A stretch of DNA of 64,000 nt from contig CALMZX010000105.1 of NCBI GenBank assembly GCA_937870685.1, positions 16,312 to 80,311 on the forward strand. The letters run 5' to 3'. This DNA is from an uncultured Alphaproteobacteria bacterium. Its GTDB lineage: Bacteria; Pseudomonadota; Alphaproteobacteria; Rhizobiales; Aestuariivirgaceae. Both the position numbers and the translations under genes were made by a program. The notes under the pieces are model-generated. The model saw only the letters and a program-made list of their open reading frames with translations. It ran no database searches and was not told where the DNA came from. Every line of letters starts with the position of its first letter. Position 1 is the first letter of the stretch. This document shows, one piece after another, positions 35,314 through 45,155 of this stretch.

Positions 35314-36330
35314 ATGCCTGTGGTCCGCGAGGCGGAGCTGGCCGGGACGTTGAAGCGGGGTGCAACATCGGTCCGGGGCGTTCTGGTTTATGGCAGCGAG
35401 GAAGCGCGGGTCGCAGGCCTTGCCGAGCAGGTCATCCGGTCCATTGCAGCGGCGGAGGATGTCACGCGCCTTCCGGCACAGTCGCTTCGCGTTGATCCGG
35501 CCAAGCTGGATGACGCTCTTCGGGCCCAGTCTTTTTTGGGCGGACGCCAACTGGTTCATGTGGCTGACGTGACAGACGCTCACGCGAAGCTGTTGGAACC
35601 CGTGTTGCAATCTTCGGTCGTTTCAAATTTTCTGGTGTTGACGTCCGGTACCCTTGGCAAGTCTTCTGCGCTTCGCCTGTTGTGTGAGGAAGCAACAGGG
35701 TTCCTGGTGGTATCGGTTTATGAAGACAAGCCTGCGGATATTCTCGGTTTCGTTGAGAAGCGGTTGGCTGCGGAAGAGTTGCGCTTTTCCGAGGAGGCTG
35801 CAGACCGGTTCATGGCCCTGTGCGGGACCGATAGGCTCTTGGCTTTGAACGAGGCCGAGAAGCTGGCGTTGTATGCGCGTGGTCAGGGTGTGATTGCGGC
35901 TGATGATGTTACCGCCTGTTGTGGGGACCAGGCCGGATTCGGTGTGGATGCATTGATTGATGCATCTTTGTCGGGTGATGCCATGGCTGCTGACCGCATG
36001 ATGTACGCGCTGGATGATAGCGATTGGAAGTCGGTTCTGCCGATCCTCTCGGCGCATGTCTCCCGACTTTGCGCCTTGCGTGCGGATGCTGACAGGCTGG
36101 GTGGCGTGGAGGCTGCCATGCGGGTGGCGAGACCGCCTGTGTTTTTTGCGCGCAAGCACGCGTTCTCCCAGCAGCTGCGCGCCTTCGACATTGACAGTCT
36201 GTTGCGCGCCCAAACAGCAGTTGAGAAGACTGTGGAAGAATCACGGCGCTTCGCCGGACTGTCGCAGGAGCTTGTGAGCCGCTTGTTGCTGTCACTCGCC
36301 GCCGAAGCACGCCGGGGCTTGCGCGCCTAG
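35314..36330 (+). CDS. holA: DNA polymerase III delta subunit
   Basis: The 338-residue protein matches HolA: VLVYGSEEARVAGLAEQVI at the N-terminus, LRVDPAKLDDALRAQSFLGGRQLVHV, and the later ALNEAEKLALYARGQGVIAADDV. The delta subunit opens the beta clamp inside the clamp loader. It is the third gene of the leuS-lptE-holA run and ends convergently with parB, one base between their stops. Third-position use in this stretch is visibly richer in G and T than in its neighbours. Confidence 0.9.
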   Translation: MPVVREAELAGTLKRGATSVRGVLVYGSEEARVAGLAEQVIRSIAAAEDVTRLPAQSLRVDPAKLDDALRAQSFLGGRQLVHVADVTDAHAKLLEPVLQSSVVSNFLVLTSGTLGKSSALRLLCEEATGFLVVSVYEDKPADILGFVEKRLAAEELRFSEEAADRFMALCGTDRLLALNEAEKLALYARGQGVIAADDVTACCGDQAGFGVDALIDASLSGDAMAADRMMYALDDSDWKSVLPILSAHVSRLCALRADADRLGGVEAAMRVARPPVFFARKHAFSQQLRAFDIDSLLRAQTAVEKTVEESRRFAGLSQELVSRLLLSLAAEARRGLRA

Positions 36331-36331
36331 T

Positions 36332-37192
36332 TCAGTCGATCGGCCGCGTCAGGCGCCGGAACACATCGTCAAGCTGGTCAAAATCCTTGAAGGTGATCAG
36401 CAGTTGTCCTCCGTCACCCTTCTGGGTGAGGGAGACGGACAAGCCGATGGCTTCGCTGATGGATTTTTCCATGGCGCGGGTGTCGGCATCCTTCTCGGGC
36501 GCCTGCTTCCTGGCCTTGGGTGTCGCGGCACGTGTCAGGTCTTCGGCCTGCCGGACAGTCATGCCCAACTTGATGATTTTCTCGGCAAGTTCCTGTGGAC
36601 TGTCGGTGGCGACGAGGGTCCGGGCATGTCCGGCGGAAAGAGTTCCGCTTTCGATCAGGGTCAGCACGGATTCGGGCAGCGTCTGCAGACGAAGCGTATT
36701 GGCGATATGGCTGCGGCTCTTGCCGATGGAGTCAGCCAGTTGTTGCTGGGTATAGTTGTACTGGTCGATGAGCTGCTTGTAGGCACGCGCCTCTTCGAGC
36801 GGATTGAGATCGGCACGCTGGACGTTTTCGATCAGCGCGATTTCGAGGGTCTCGCGGTCGTCGAGATCGCGGACCAGCACTGGCACGTCGTGAATGGAAG
36901 CGCGTTGGGCCGCCCGCCAGCGCCGTTCACCGGCGACGATCTCGTAGGTGCCGCCGTCGGAGGGCCGGACGACAATAGGCTGCAGCAGTCCCTTTTCCCG
37001 TAGCGACTTGGCCAGGGTCTCAAGGTCTTCCTCGGCAAAGTGTTTGCGTGGATTGAGAGGATTGGGCCGGATCATTTCAATCGGGACATGCTTTAGGCTG
37101 CGCACGTCAGCGACGACGGTCTCCTCGGCCACGTCATCGCCGATCAGTGCGGCCAGTCCGCGGCCCAGCCGCCTCTTTTGAGCCTGTGTCAT
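36332..37192 (-). CDS. parB: Chromosome-partitioning protein ParB
   Basis: The 286-residue protein starts RRLGRGLAALIGDD, then carries the CTPase/arginine-patch region VAGERRWRAAQRA and VRDLDDRETLEIALIENVQRADLNPLEEA. The helix-turn-helix TQQQLADSIGKSRSHIANTLRL and a C-terminal dimerisation segment follow. ParB binds parS sites, spreads along DNA as a CTP clamp and guides origin segregation with ParA. Two parS-like 16-mers lie at 38638 and 40634, inside 3.5 kb. It follows parA after a 52-base AT-rich gap. Confidence 0.97.
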   Translation of the reverse strand: MTQAQKRRLGRGLAALIGDDVAEETVVADVRSLKHVPIEMIRPNPLNPRKHFAEEDLETLAKSLREKGLLQPIVVRPSDGGTYEIVAGERRWRAAQRASIHDVPVLVRDLDDRETLEIALIENVQRADLNPLEEARAYKQLIDQYNYTQQQLADSIGKSRSHIANTLRLQTLPESVLTLIESGTLSAGHARTLVATDSPQELAEKIIKLGMTVRQAEDLTRAATPKARKQAPEKDADTRAMEKSISEAIGLSVSLTQKGDGGQLLITFKDFDQLDDVFRRLTRPID

Positions 37193-37244
37193 AGGTTGAA
37201 AGTCCTTTTATTTCTTTTTATTCTACAGTCGCGTATAGGCCCGG

Positions 37245-38078
37245 TCAAGCCGCGCGGAGTTCCCGTTCGCGCCGGATCACTTCCGAAGCCAGCTTGATGT
37301 AGGCTTGTGAGCCCACGCAATCATGGTCGTAGAGCAGGACCGGACGGCCGTAGGACGGGGCTTCGGAAACCCGGACATTGCGGGGAATGACGGTGTCATA
37401 GACTTTTTCACCCAGCACGCTGCGGACGTCCTGTGCCACCTGTTCCGAGAGTGAGTTGCGCCGGTCGAACATCGTCAAAACAACCCCCTGGATGATCAGG
37501 CGGGCATTGAGCGTTGCCTTCACCCGCTCGACCGTCTTGAGCAGCTGGCTCAGGCCCTCGAGGGCAAAGAACTCGCATTGCAGCGGCACGAGGATCGCGT
37601 CGGCTGCTGCGAGTGAGTTGATGGTGAGAAGGTTGAGCGATGGCGGGCAGTCCACGAGAATGTAGGAGTAGGACTTGCCGCCCTCCGTCATCCGCTTGAT
37701 GGCATCCTGGAGCCGGTAGGTTTTGCGCTCGAACTCCGCCAGTTCCAGTTCGGCACCCAGCAGATCGATTGTTGCGGGTGCGCAATGAAGATTGGGAATG
37801 CCACTGTCCTTGATGACATCTGCCAGTTCAGCTTCGCCGATCAGGACGTGATAGGACGACTTTTGCTGGGGCTGGCGGTCAATGCCGAGACCGGTGCTGG
37901 CATTGCCTTGCGGGTCGAGGTCAATGACGAGGACCTTCTCGCCGACGGCGGCCAGTGCCGTGCCGAGATTGATGGCGGTTGTGGTCTTGCCCACCCCACC
38001 CTTCTGGTTGGCGATCGCAAGAATGCGAGGGCGGTGTTCGGTTTCTGCCGGAGCAGGGATCGTGATGTCATCAGACAC
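37245..38078 (-). CDS. parA: Chromosome-partitioning ATPase ParA
   Basis: The start is read as GTG 38078, giving 277 residues, because a strong GAGGAGG (38085-38091) lies six bases upstream. The ATG at 38099 would place that Shine-Dalgarno inside the coding region. The deviant Walker A KGGVGKTT is intact, along with VLVIDLDPQGNAST and the ILVDCPPSLNLLT Walker B. ParA forms a DNA-bound ATP gradient that pulls ParB-parS complexes. The start overlaps the rsmG stop by eight bases. Confidence 0.97.
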   Translation of the reverse strand: MSDDITIPAPAETEHRPRILAIANQKGGVGKTTTAINLGTALAAVGEKVLVIDLDPQGNASTGLGIDRQPQQKSSYHVLIGEAELADVIKDSGIPNLHCAPATIDLLGAELELAEFERKTYRLQDAIKRMTEGGKSYSYILVDCPPSLNLLTINSLAAADAILVPLQCEFFALEGLSQLLKTVERVKATLNARLIIQGVVLTMFDRRNSLSEQVAQDVRSVLGEKVYDTVIPRNVRVSEAPSYGRPVLLYDHDCVGSQAYIKLASEVIRRERELRAA

Positions 38079-38694
38079 GTGCGGCCTCCTCAACTTCAAG
38101 AATGACTGCTCGCGAATCGGTCAAACTCTGGTGCGTACAAAACTGGATTCTCCAGGATTTTGCGGCCTGGGTCAATTCGGCTCCGATATCTTGTCCCTTG
38201 TGGAAAAGCCCACGTGCCCCGGACGTCAGAAAGGGTTCCGCCCAGCCCAGGAGCACGTCAAGGGGGGCCAGGGCCCGTGCCGTCACGAACTGGACCGGCG
38301 GAATTGCCTGCCGGTAAACATGTTCCAGCCGCATGAGATGTACGGTCCCTGGCACTGCGCAAACCCGCAAGGCTTCGCGCAGGAAGGCGGCCTTCTTGCC
38401 GTTTGACTCATACATGTGAACTCCCAGTCCGCTTGCAATGGCAAGCGGCAGGGCCGGAAAGCCGCTGCCGGAGCCAAGGTCGGCAAAGGCTTTGGCCGCT
38501 GTGGGACGATGCGGCAGAAGTTGCAGGCTGTCGATCACATGCCTCTGCCAGATGTCATCCACCGAAGCGGGCGAGATCAGATTGATTCGCCGCTGCCATG
38601 TCAGGGCAAGGTCAACGAATCTGGCCACCCGTGACCATGATTCACGTGAAACATTGAGTGTCTGGGCGAGTCGCCAGGCCTCTTCTTCTGTCAT
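38071..38694 (-). CDS. rsmG: 16S rRNA (guanine527-N7)-methyltransferase RsmG
   Basis: This 207-residue Rossmann methyltransferase has the SAM motif FADLGSGSGFPALPLAIA followed by YESNGKKAAFLREALRV and FVTARALAPLDVLL. It methylates G527 of 16S rRNA. It begins four bases after the mnmG stop, in the conserved mnmG-rsmG-parA-parB order. A parS-like site (38638-38653) lies inside its coding sequence near the N-terminus, where it is read as part of NVSRESW. Confidence 0.95.
   Translation of the reverse strand: MTEEEAWRLAQTLNVSRESWSRVARFVDLALTWQRRINLISPASVDDIWQRHVIDSLQLLPHRPTAAKAFADLGSGSGFPALPLAIASGLGVHMYESNGKKAAFLREALRVCAVPGTVHLMRLEHVYRQAIPPVQFVTARALAPLDVLLGWAEPFLTSGARGLFHKGQDIGAELTQAAKSWRIQFCTHQSLTDSRAVILEVEEAARV
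38638..38653. promoter_or_regulatory. parS-like ParB-binding site 1 (within rsmG)
   Basis: TGATTCACGTGAAACA differs from the universal parS consensus TGTTTCACGTGAAACA at one base. It sits within rsmG, about 0.6 kb upstream of parA and 6.3 kb from the proposed origin. Confidence 0.85.
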
Positions 38695-38698
38695 TGCC

Positions 38699-40564
38699 TC
38701 AACCTGTCTTTCGCGAGGGAAGCTTGGCAATGGCTGACAGTACGCAGGCCAGTGCTGCGGGCGTCATGCCGTCAACCCGCGTGGCCTGACCCACCGTTTC
38801 CGGGCGGACCCGGTCCAGCTTCTGCCGCAGCTCCATGGAGAGTCCTGGAATGATTTGGTAGTCGAGGCCGTCAGGTATGGCCTCGCGGTCATCCTCGCGG
38901 AAGCGTTCAATCTCGCGGCGCTGGCGATCCGCATAGCCTGAGTAAAGTGCGTCGGCCTCGATGGCGGTCCGGACATGGGTCGGAAGGGCCTTCAGGGCGG
39001 GCCAGATCTTCCCCAACCGGTCAATGCTGACATCCGGCATGGCCAACAGCTGAAAGGCCGACCGGGTCTGACCGTCCTGGTTGACCTTCAATCCTGCCTT
39101 CAGTGCGGCGGCTGATGTGAGCGACAGGGCCTGCATCTGCGCCCTGGCTGCATTGATCTCTGACATGCGGTGATCAAAGGCCACCCTTCGGTCGCGGCCC
39201 ACCAGACCGGCAGCAAGGCCCTTGGGTGTCAGGCGTTCATCGGCGTTGTCGGCTCGCAGGCTGAGTCGGTATTCCGCCCGGCTTGTGAACATGCGGTACG
39301 GTTCGCTCACACCCCGCGTTGCCAGATCATCCACCATCACACCCAGATAGCCATCCGCCCTGTCGAAGATGACCGAAGACATGCCAGCCGCAGCACAGGC
39401 AGCGTTCAAACCCGCGATCAATCCCTGCGCAGCTGCCTCTTCGTAGCCCGTGGTGCCATTGATCTGGCCGGCGAGGAAAAGGCCGGGCAAGCGCTTGACG
39501 GCGAGCGCATGATCAAGTTCGCGGGGATCAACATGGTCATACTCAATGGCATATCCGGGACGCAGGATGCGAACATCGGACAGACCCGGAAGCGTGCGGA
39601 TGAACGCATCCTGCACGTCTTCGGGAAGCGATGTTGATATGCCGTTGGGATAGACAGTGTCGTCGTCCAACCCTTCCGGTTCCAGAAAGACCTGGTGGGA
39701 TTCCTTGTCCTTGAAACGGTGAATCTTGTCTTCGATCGAAGGGCAATAGCGGGGGCCCACGCCGGATATCTGTCCGGAATAGAGGGGAGAACGGGAGATG
39801 TTGTCGGAGATGATCCGATGCGTCTCGGGTGTTGTCTGGGTAATATGGCACGAGACCTGTGGTGTCGCGATCGCAGAGGTGAGGAAGGAAAAGGGTTCCG
39901 GCGGATCGTCGCCGAGTTGCTCCTCAAGCATGTGCCAACGGATGGTCTTGCCGTCCAGCCTGGCGGGGGTGCCTGTCTTGAGACGGCCCATGGCAAGACC
40001 CGCAGCCATCAGTTGCTCGGACAATCCCCGCGCGGGCGGCTCGCCCACACGGCCTGCCGGTATCTGGCGGTTACCGATGTGGATGAGCCCGTTGAGGAAC
40101 GTCCCGGTGGTCAAAACCACGGCCTTGGCCACCAATGTCCTTCCATCTTCCAGCGTGACGCCAGTCACATATCCGGCGTTGATCAGGAGGCCGTGAGCAG
40201 CGCCCTCGATCACCACAAGGTTTTCTTGTCGGGCGATCTCCTGCTGCATAGCCGCGCGATAGAGTCTTCGATCAGCTTGGGCGCGGGGCCCGCGTACGGC
40301 CGGACCCTTGGAACGGTTGAGCATGCGGAACTGAATGCCAGCCGCATCGGCAACCCGCCCCATGAGTCCATCCAGCGCATCCACTTCCCGCACCAAATGA
40401 CCTTTGCCAAGTCCGCCGATGGCGGGATTGCAGGACATTTCACCAATGGTACTGAAGCGGTGCGTGAGCAATGCCGTGTGTGCCCCCATGCGCGCCGCTG
40501 CAGCTGCAGCTTCGCAGCCTGCGTGGCCGCCGCCAATGACGATGACGTCATAGCTTTGAATCAT
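38699..40564 (-). CDS. mnmG: tRNA uridine-5-carboxymethylaminomethyl modification enzyme MnmG (GidA)
   Basis: The 621-residue FAD protein starts [23 protein letters not shown] and contains [22 protein letters not shown], the [13 protein letters not shown] block and [20 protein letters not shown]. With MnmE it adds the cmnm5 group to wobble U34 of several tRNAs. Length and order match the family. Its partner mnmE is the next gene upstream, with an 86-base gap that holds a second parS-like site. Confidence 0.97.
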   Translation of the reverse strand: MIQSYDVIVIGGGHAGCEAAAAAARMGAHTALLTHRFSTIGEMSCNPAIGGLGKGHLVREVDALDGLMGRVADAAGIQFRMLNRSKGPAVRGPRAQADRRLYRAAMQQEIARQENLVVIEGAAHGLLINAGYVTGVTLEDGRTLVAKAVVLTTGTFLNGLIHIGNRQIPAGRVGEPPARGLSEQLMAAGLAMGRLKTGTPARLDGKTIRWHMLEEQLGDDPPEPFSFLTSAIATPQVSCHITQTTPETHRIISDNISRSPLYSGQISGVGPRYCPSIEDKIHRFKDKESHQVFLEPEGLDDDTVYPNGISTSLPEDVQDAFIRTLPGLSDVRILRPGYAIEYDHVDPRELDHALAVKRLPGLFLAGQINGTTGYEEAAAQGLIAGLNAACAAAGMSSVIFDRADGYLGVMVDDLATRGVSEPYRMFTSRAEYRLSLRADNADERLTPKGLAAGLVGRDRRVAFDHRMSEINAARAQMQALSLTSAAALKAGLKVNQDGQTRSAFQLLAMPDVSIDRLGKIWPALKALPTHVRTAIEADALYSGYADRQRREIERFREDDREAIPDGLDYQIIPGLSMELRQKLDRVRPETVGQATRVDGMTPAALACVLSAIAKLPSRKTG

Positions 40565-40633
40565 GATGTCCTGGCCGATCCGTTGAGTCTTGTCCGTTTA
40601 CGGAGCATTTACCATCACGCAACAATGCACTTG

Positions 40634-40649
40634 CGTTTCACGTGAAACA
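40634..40649. promoter_or_regulatory. parS-like ParB-binding site 2 (between mnmE and mnmG)
   Basis: CGTTTCACGTGAAACA differs from the parS consensus at one base only, and the 14-base core is a perfect palindrome. It directly abuts the mnmE stop codon, about 4.3 kb from the proposed origin. Confidence 0.88.
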
Positions 40650-41975
40650 CTATTTGCCGATGCAGAAGGAACTGAAGATCTCGCCGAGCAAATCCTCGAC
40701 ATCAACACGCCCCGTCACGCCGGCAAGTTCCGCTGCGGCCTTTCGCATATCTTCGGCAATGAACTCAAGGCCCCGCCCATCATCCTGCAATGCCCGGCGC
40801 AGATGGAAAAGCGCCCTCTCCAAGGCCACACGATGACGTTCACGAACCACGACAGCATCTTCCTCGAGATGGTTTCGCTCACGAATCAAATCCACGAGCG
40901 CCGCCCGGAACGGCACCAGCCCACTGCCGTCCATCACAGACACGGGCCAGACCTGGCCCTCCGACAATTCCCTGTGAGACACAGTGCCCAAATCCATCTT
41001 GTTCAGGACCACAAAGTCAGGCCGGCGAGGAAGGGCCACATCCGACCTGTCATCCACTGCTTCAACCCATACCAGGACATCAGCATCACTCACGGCCTCC
41101 CGTGTCCGTCGCATACCCTCCCGCTCGATCGGATCGGTCGCTCCCTCCCGAAGACCAGCCGTATCGGAAACGACGACGGACAAACCGCCCAACTCCAGGC
41201 CTGACTCCACCACATCGCGCGTCGTACCGGCCACTGGCGACACAATGGCCGCATCGCGTCCGACCAGCCAGTTCAACAAGGACGACTTGCCTGCATTCGG
41301 AGGTCCGGCCAGCACCACCCGCAGACCGCCCCGGACCTGCGATGCCCTGCCCGCCTGGGCCAAGGCCTGTTCAAAGGACGTCACGAGCTTACCCATGACC
41401 AACCGGGATTCCGCCGATGCGCTGGCAGCCACGTCGTCTTCCTCGGAGAAATCAATTGCCGCTTCCACCAGAGAAAGCGCCCGGACGAGGTCACCACGCC
41501 AGCTTTCATAGACTGTGCTGGCAGCACCCAGAAACTGCCGCATGGCAAGACGGCGTTGCCCTTCGGTGCGCGCCTCCAGCACGTCGGCCAGCCCCTCGAC
41601 CTGAAGCAGGTCGAGCCTGCCATGGCGGAAGGCGCGGCGCGTGAAATCACCCGCTTCAGCAAGAGCAAAATCCTCCGCGCGGGAGAGCTGCCCAAGCACC
41701 GCAGCGAGGATCGAAGGGGAACCGTGCACATGAAGCTCGGCCATATCCTCGCCCGTTGCTGTCCCCGGCCCAGGAAACCACAGCACAAGAGCCTCATCCA
41801 GGATGTCACCCTGCGCGTCCTTCAGGCGCCGGAGCGATGCCAATCGCGGCGAAGGGCAGGTCACACCAAAGATGTCAAAGACACTGACGGATTTCGGTCC
41901 GCTAACGCGGATCACGGCAACCCCGGCCCTACCTGAGCCTGAAGAGAGCGCAAAAATGGTCGCGTTCTGTTTCAT
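40650..41975 (-). CDS. mnmE: tRNA modification GTPase MnmE (TrmE)
   Basis: The 441-residue protein has an N-terminal formyl-THF-binding domain opening ATIFALSSGSGRAGVAVIRVSG. The G domain includes GPPNAGKSSLLN, AGTTRDVVE, DTAGLR and NKMD, and the C-terminal CIGK provides the cysteine needed for tRNA modification. It is the partner of MnmG. An eight-base inverted repeat lies just upstream of its ATG. It lies 45 bases downstream of rho. Confidence 0.97.
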   Translation of the reverse strand: MKQNATIFALSSGSGRAGVAVIRVSGPKSVSVFDIFGVTCPSPRLASLRRLKDAQGDILDEALVLWFPGPGTATGEDMAELHVHGSPSILAAVLGQLSRAEDFALAEAGDFTRRAFRHGRLDLLQVEGLADVLEARTEGQRRLAMRQFLGAASTVYESWRGDLVRALSLVEAAIDFSEEDDVAASASAESRLVMGKLVTSFEQALAQAGRASQVRGGLRVVLAGPPNAGKSSLLNWLVGRDAAIVSPVAGTTRDVVESGLELGGLSVVVSDTAGLREGATDPIEREGMRRTREAVSDADVLVWVEAVDDRSDVALPRRPDFVVLNKMDLGTVSHRELSEGQVWPVSVMDGSGLVPFRAALVDLIRERNHLEEDAVVVRERHRVALERALFHLRRALQDDGRGLEFIAEDMRKAAAELAGVTGRVDVEDLLGEIFSSFCIGK

Positions 41976-41978
41976 TTC

Positions 41979-42006
41979 GGATTCGAATCGATACTGCCTC
42001 GAATCC
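41979..42006 (-). repeat. Inverted repeat between rho and mnmE
   Basis: GGATTCGA (41979-41986) and TCGAATCC (41999-42006) are exact inverted copies. The 3' arm on the minus strand ends four bases before the mnmE ATG. No T-run follows, so it is not a clear terminator; it could restrict access to the mnmE start. Confidence 0.5.
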
Positions 42007-42020
42007 GTCCTGCCCGGGGA

Positions 42021-43304
42021 TCAGGCGTTCATGGAATCGAAGAAATCACTGTTGCCCTTGGTCTGGCGGAGTTTGTCCAACAGGAATTCGATGGCATCCA
42101 CCGTGCCCATGGGATTGAGGATCCGCCGCAGGACGTAGGTCTTCTTGAGCGTATCGGCCTTGACCAGCAATTCTTCCTTGCGGGTGCCCGAACGCAGGAT
42201 GTCGATCGACGGGAACACGCGCTTGTCCGCAACCTTGCGGTCCAGGATGATTTCCGAGTTGCCTGTGCCCTTGAACTCTTCGAAAATCACTTCGTCCATG
42301 CGGCTGCCGGTATCAATCAGGGCGGTTGCAATGATCGTCAGAGACCCGCCCTGTTCGATGTTGCGGGCGGCGCCGAAAAAGCGCTTCGGACGCTGCAACG
42401 CATTGGCATCAACACCACCGGTCAACACCTTGCCTGAAGACGGGACAACCGTGTTGTACGCCCGGCCAAGACGCGTGATCGAGTCGAGCAGAATGACCAC
42501 ATCGCGGCCATGCTCAACCAGCCGCTTGGCCTTCTCGATCACCATTTCAGCCACCTGGACGTGACGCGACGCAGGTTCGTCAAAGGTCGAGGAAATCACC
42601 TCGCCCTTCACCGAACGTTGCATGTCCGTCACTTCTTCCGGCCGCTCGTCGATGAGCAACACGATCAGGTAACATTCCGGATGGTTCGTCGTGATGGAAT
42701 GGGCGATGTTCTGCAACAGCACCGTCTTGCCGGTACGCGGCGGAGCGACGATCAAACCACGCTGGCCCTTGCCGAGGGGAGCCACGATGTCGATCACCCG
42801 TGGCGAGAAATCCTTCCGCGTCGGATCAGCAATCTCCATTTCCAGACGTTCGTCCGGATAAAGCGGTGTCAGGTTGTCGAAGTGAACCTTGTGACGGACC
42901 TTTTCCGGGTCCTCGAAATTGATGGTGTTGACCTTCACCAGCGCGAAATAACGTTCGCCGTCCTTGGGGCTCCGAATCTGCCCTTCAACCGTGTCGCCCG
43001 TCTTGACACCAAATTTCCGAATCTGGCTGGGACTGACATAGATGTCATCCGGGCCAGGCAGGTAATTTGCCTCAGCCGATCGGAGGAAGCCGAAACCATC
43101 CTGCAGAACTTCAACGACCCCTTCCCCGATGATCTCCACCCCACGGGCAGCCAGATTCTTGAGGATGGCGAACATCAGTTCCTGCTTGCGGAGCGAACTT
43201 GCATTTTCCACCTCAAGCTCTTCCGCAAGGCTCACAAGTTCGGCCGCCGACTTGCGCTTCAACTCGGAGAGCTTGATCTCCTTAAGGTCACTGATACTGG
43301 TCAT
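42021..43304 (-). CDS. rho: Transcription termination factor Rho
   Basis: The 427-residue protein has the RNA-binding cold-shock-like N-terminal domain ([32 protein letters not shown] region). The hexameric ATPase core follows with Walker [27 protein letters not shown] and [13 protein letters not shown], the Q/R loop and [18 protein letters not shown]. It lacks the long N-terminal insert seen in some lineages. It is essential for factor-dependent termination. Two in-frame ATGs (43310 and 43304) are close together. Confidence 0.98.
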   Translation of the reverse strand: MTSISDLKEIKLSELKRKSAAELVSLAEELEVENASSLRKQELMFAILKNLAARGVEIIGEGVVEVLQDGFGFLRSAEANYLPGPDDIYVSPSQIRKFGVKTGDTVEGQIRSPKDGERYFALVKVNTINFEDPEKVRHKVHFDNLTPLYPDERLEMEIADPTRKDFSPRVIDIVAPLGKGQRGLIVAPPRTGKTVLLQNIAHSITTNHPECYLIVLLIDERPEEVTDMQRSVKGEVISSTFDEPASRHVQVAEMVIEKAKRLVEHGRDVVILLDSITRLGRAYNTVVPSSGKVLTGGVDANALQRPKRFFGAARNIEQGGSLTIIATALIDTGSRMDEVIFEEFKGTGNSEIILDRKVADKRVFPSIDILRSGTRKEELLVKADTLKKTYVLRRILNPMGTVDAIEFLLDKLRQTKGNSDFFDSMNA

Positions 43305-43439
43305 CAACATTCAACTTGGATGAGGCCGGAAGCAGAGAACGAGCGTCACAAAGTCCGGCGGGAGAGGGGAGCTGCCGAATGGCAGGGCCTGCTCTTAGCA
43401 GCAACAGCCGCGCCTGAAAAGCCCTTCTCTGCCGACTTC

Positions 43440-43868
43440 TCAGGAGAAAGGGCGCACCACAACCGCAATCACGATCACGATCAGCAAGACCGTTGGAATC
43501 TCGTTGAGAATCCTGAAATAGCGGCCTGTTCTCGCCCGCAGGCCGCTGCGGAACTCGCCGGCATGACGTTCCAGCATGCCATGAAATCCGAACATCAGCG
43601 TGACCGCCAGAAGTTTCAGCAACACCCAAGGTTCGCTCAGGGGCAGCGCCAAGACATGCAACAGCCATAATCCGCTCAACAGCACGACCACAGCTGCGGG
43701 CCGCATGATGGCTTTCAACAGGCGCCGCTCCATGACCAGAAAAGTCTGATCTGCCTCTCCACCTACCGCCTTGTCCGCATGATAGACAAAGAGCCTGGGC
43801 AAATAGAAAAGTCCGGCCATCCACGAAATCACCGCTAACAGGTGAATGACCTTGGACCACTCATACAT
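43440..43868 (-). CDS. hemJ: Protoporphyrinogen IX oxidase HemJ
   Basis: The 142-residue, four-helix membrane protein has WSKVIHLLAVISWMAGLFYLPRLFVYH, with the histidine and nearby residues conserved in HemJ, and later LLKLLAVTLMFGFHGML. HemJ (TIGR00701) replaces HemG/HemY as protoporphyrinogen oxidase in most alphaproteobacteria. It is placed directly after hemE, the start ATG sharing one base with the hemE stop. That supports a joint role in heme synthesis. Confidence 0.93.
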   Translation of the reverse strand: MYEWSKVIHLLAVISWMAGLFYLPRLFVYHADKAVGGEADQTFLVMERRLLKAIMRPAAVVVLLSGLWLLHVLALPLSEPWVLLKLLAVTLMFGFHGMLERHAGEFRSGLRARTGRYFRILNEIPTVLLIVIVIAVVVRPFS

Positions 43869-44905
43869 CACGTCTTGCCACCATCATGTTCCCGGATCAC
43901 CTTCAACAGTTCCGTCACGTTCTCAGGCGGCGTGTGCTGCAAAATGCCATGGCCCAGGTTGAAGACATGCCGGTCCATCGGCACCGACCGGCAAATCTCA
44001 CGCGCTCCCTGCGCAAGCGACACGCCACCCCCCATCACAATCTCCGGTGCCAGGTTGCCTTGCACGGCAACACCTTCCGGCAACGAGGCCAGCACATCTG
44101 ACAGGGCCACGTCCTGTTCAACGCTCACGGCATTCGCTCCTGTCGCGCGCGCCAGTTCGGCATGCCCCATGCCAATTCCCCGACCAAAAACAATGAACGG
44201 GATTTCAGGCCGGACCTCTCGGACACCCCGCACAATCGCGGCAATCGGCTCATGCACACACCGCTGCCGCAATTCGCCCGGCAGATCACCGGCCCAACTG
44301 TCAAAAATCTGCAGTGCTTCTGCACCCGCCGCAACCTGCCCCAAGAGATATTCCACCGACGACTCGACAAGCCGCTGCATGAGGCTGCGAAACCACATTT
44401 CATTCGCCTGGGCAGCCGCAAGAGCCAAGGCCCGGTTTGAACCGCGCCCCTCAATCATGTAACTCGCGACAGTCCACGGGGCACCGCAGAAGCCGATCAA
44501 CCCCACATGTCCCGGCAAGCCCGCCTTCACCCCACGAAGCGTCTCATACACCCGCTCGTACTGCCATGGCCCTCTTTCCGTTCCCAAAGCATCAACACCA
44601 GCCATATCCCGCACCGTCGACAGCACCGGTCCCTCGTTCTCAACAAACTTCAAGTCCAGTCCCAAGGCATGCGGCACAACAAGAATGTCAGCAAAGACAA
44701 TCGCTGCGTCAAAATCGTAGCGCCGCAAGGGTTGCAACGTAACCTCTGCCGCAAGATCGGGCCGATAACACAAATCGAGAAACGAACCCGCTTCCTGCCT
44801 CACCGCACGGTACTCAGGCAGATACCGTCCCGCTTGACGCATCAGCCAGACCGGCCTCCGTTCAGGTGCCTTGCCTGTCAACACGTCGAGGAGCGCTTTC
44901 GCCAC
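43868..44905 (-). CDS. hemE: Uroporphyrinogen decarboxylase
   Basis: The 345-residue enzyme contains the signature RPVWLMRQAGRYLPEYRAVR, then FADILVVPHALGLDLKF and GFCGAPWTVASYMIEG. It decarboxylates uroporphyrinogen III to coproporphyrinogen III. The start is a GTG at 44905 with an AAGGAAG ribosome site that overlaps the CtrA box at 44916-44930. hemE is the classical neighbour of alphaproteobacterial chromosome origins. Confidence 0.97.
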   Translation of the reverse strand: MAKALLDVLTGKAPERRPVWLMRQAGRYLPEYRAVRQEAGSFLDLCYRPDLAAEVTLQPLRRYDFDAAIVFADILVVPHALGLDLKFVENEGPVLSTVRDMAGVDALGTERGPWQYERVYETLRGVKAGLPGHVGLIGFCGAPWTVASYMIEGRGSNRALALAAAQANEMWFRSLMQRLVESSVEYLLGQVAAGAEALQIFDSWAGDLPGELRQRCVHEPIAAIVRGVREVRPEIPFIVFGRGIGMGHAELARATGANAVSVEQDVALSDVLASLPEGVAVQGNLAPEIVMGGGVSLAQGAREICRSVPMDRHVFNLGHGILQHTPPENVTELLKVIREHDGGKT

Positions 44906-44915
44906 GGTAACTTCC

Positions 44916-44930
44916 TTAATAAAGAGTTAA
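44916..44930. promoter_or_regulatory. Perfect CtrA-binding box at the hemE/oriC border
   Basis: TTAA-TAAAGAG-TTAA matches the CtrA consensus TTAA-N7-TTAA at all eight positions. It lies 11 bases upstream of the hemE GTG and overlaps its ribosome site. In Caulobacter, CtrA bound at such sites silences the origin. Confidence 0.75.
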
Positions 44931-45133
44931 TGAATCTGATGTGTCTGTTGGCCTGTGGGAATCCGGGATAACGGGGAAAAAAACAAGCCGGGGTGACAAA
45001 TTAACTCAAATTCGAGTGTTTTTTTGCGCCTGCCTGTTTCCCACAGTGACTACCAAGGTTCTCAACACCGACGGCCAATATCACTGTCAGCAACGGTTGT
45101 CGCAGGCATTGCTTCATCTTTTCCTCGCCGCAG

Positions 45134-45142
45134 TTATCCTCA
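45134..45142 (+). promoter_or_regulatory. DnaA-like box 1
   Basis: TTATCCTCA has one mismatch to the DnaA box TTATCCACA. It is part of an inverted pair with 45147-45155. Confidence 0.6.
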
Positions 45143-45146
45143 AGCC

Positions 45147-45155
45147 TGTGGACAA
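45147..45155 (-). promoter_or_regulatory. DnaA-like box 2
   Basis: On the minus strand TTGTCCACA has one mismatch to TTATCCACA. It lies about 50 bases before the maf ATG. Confidence 0.65.
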
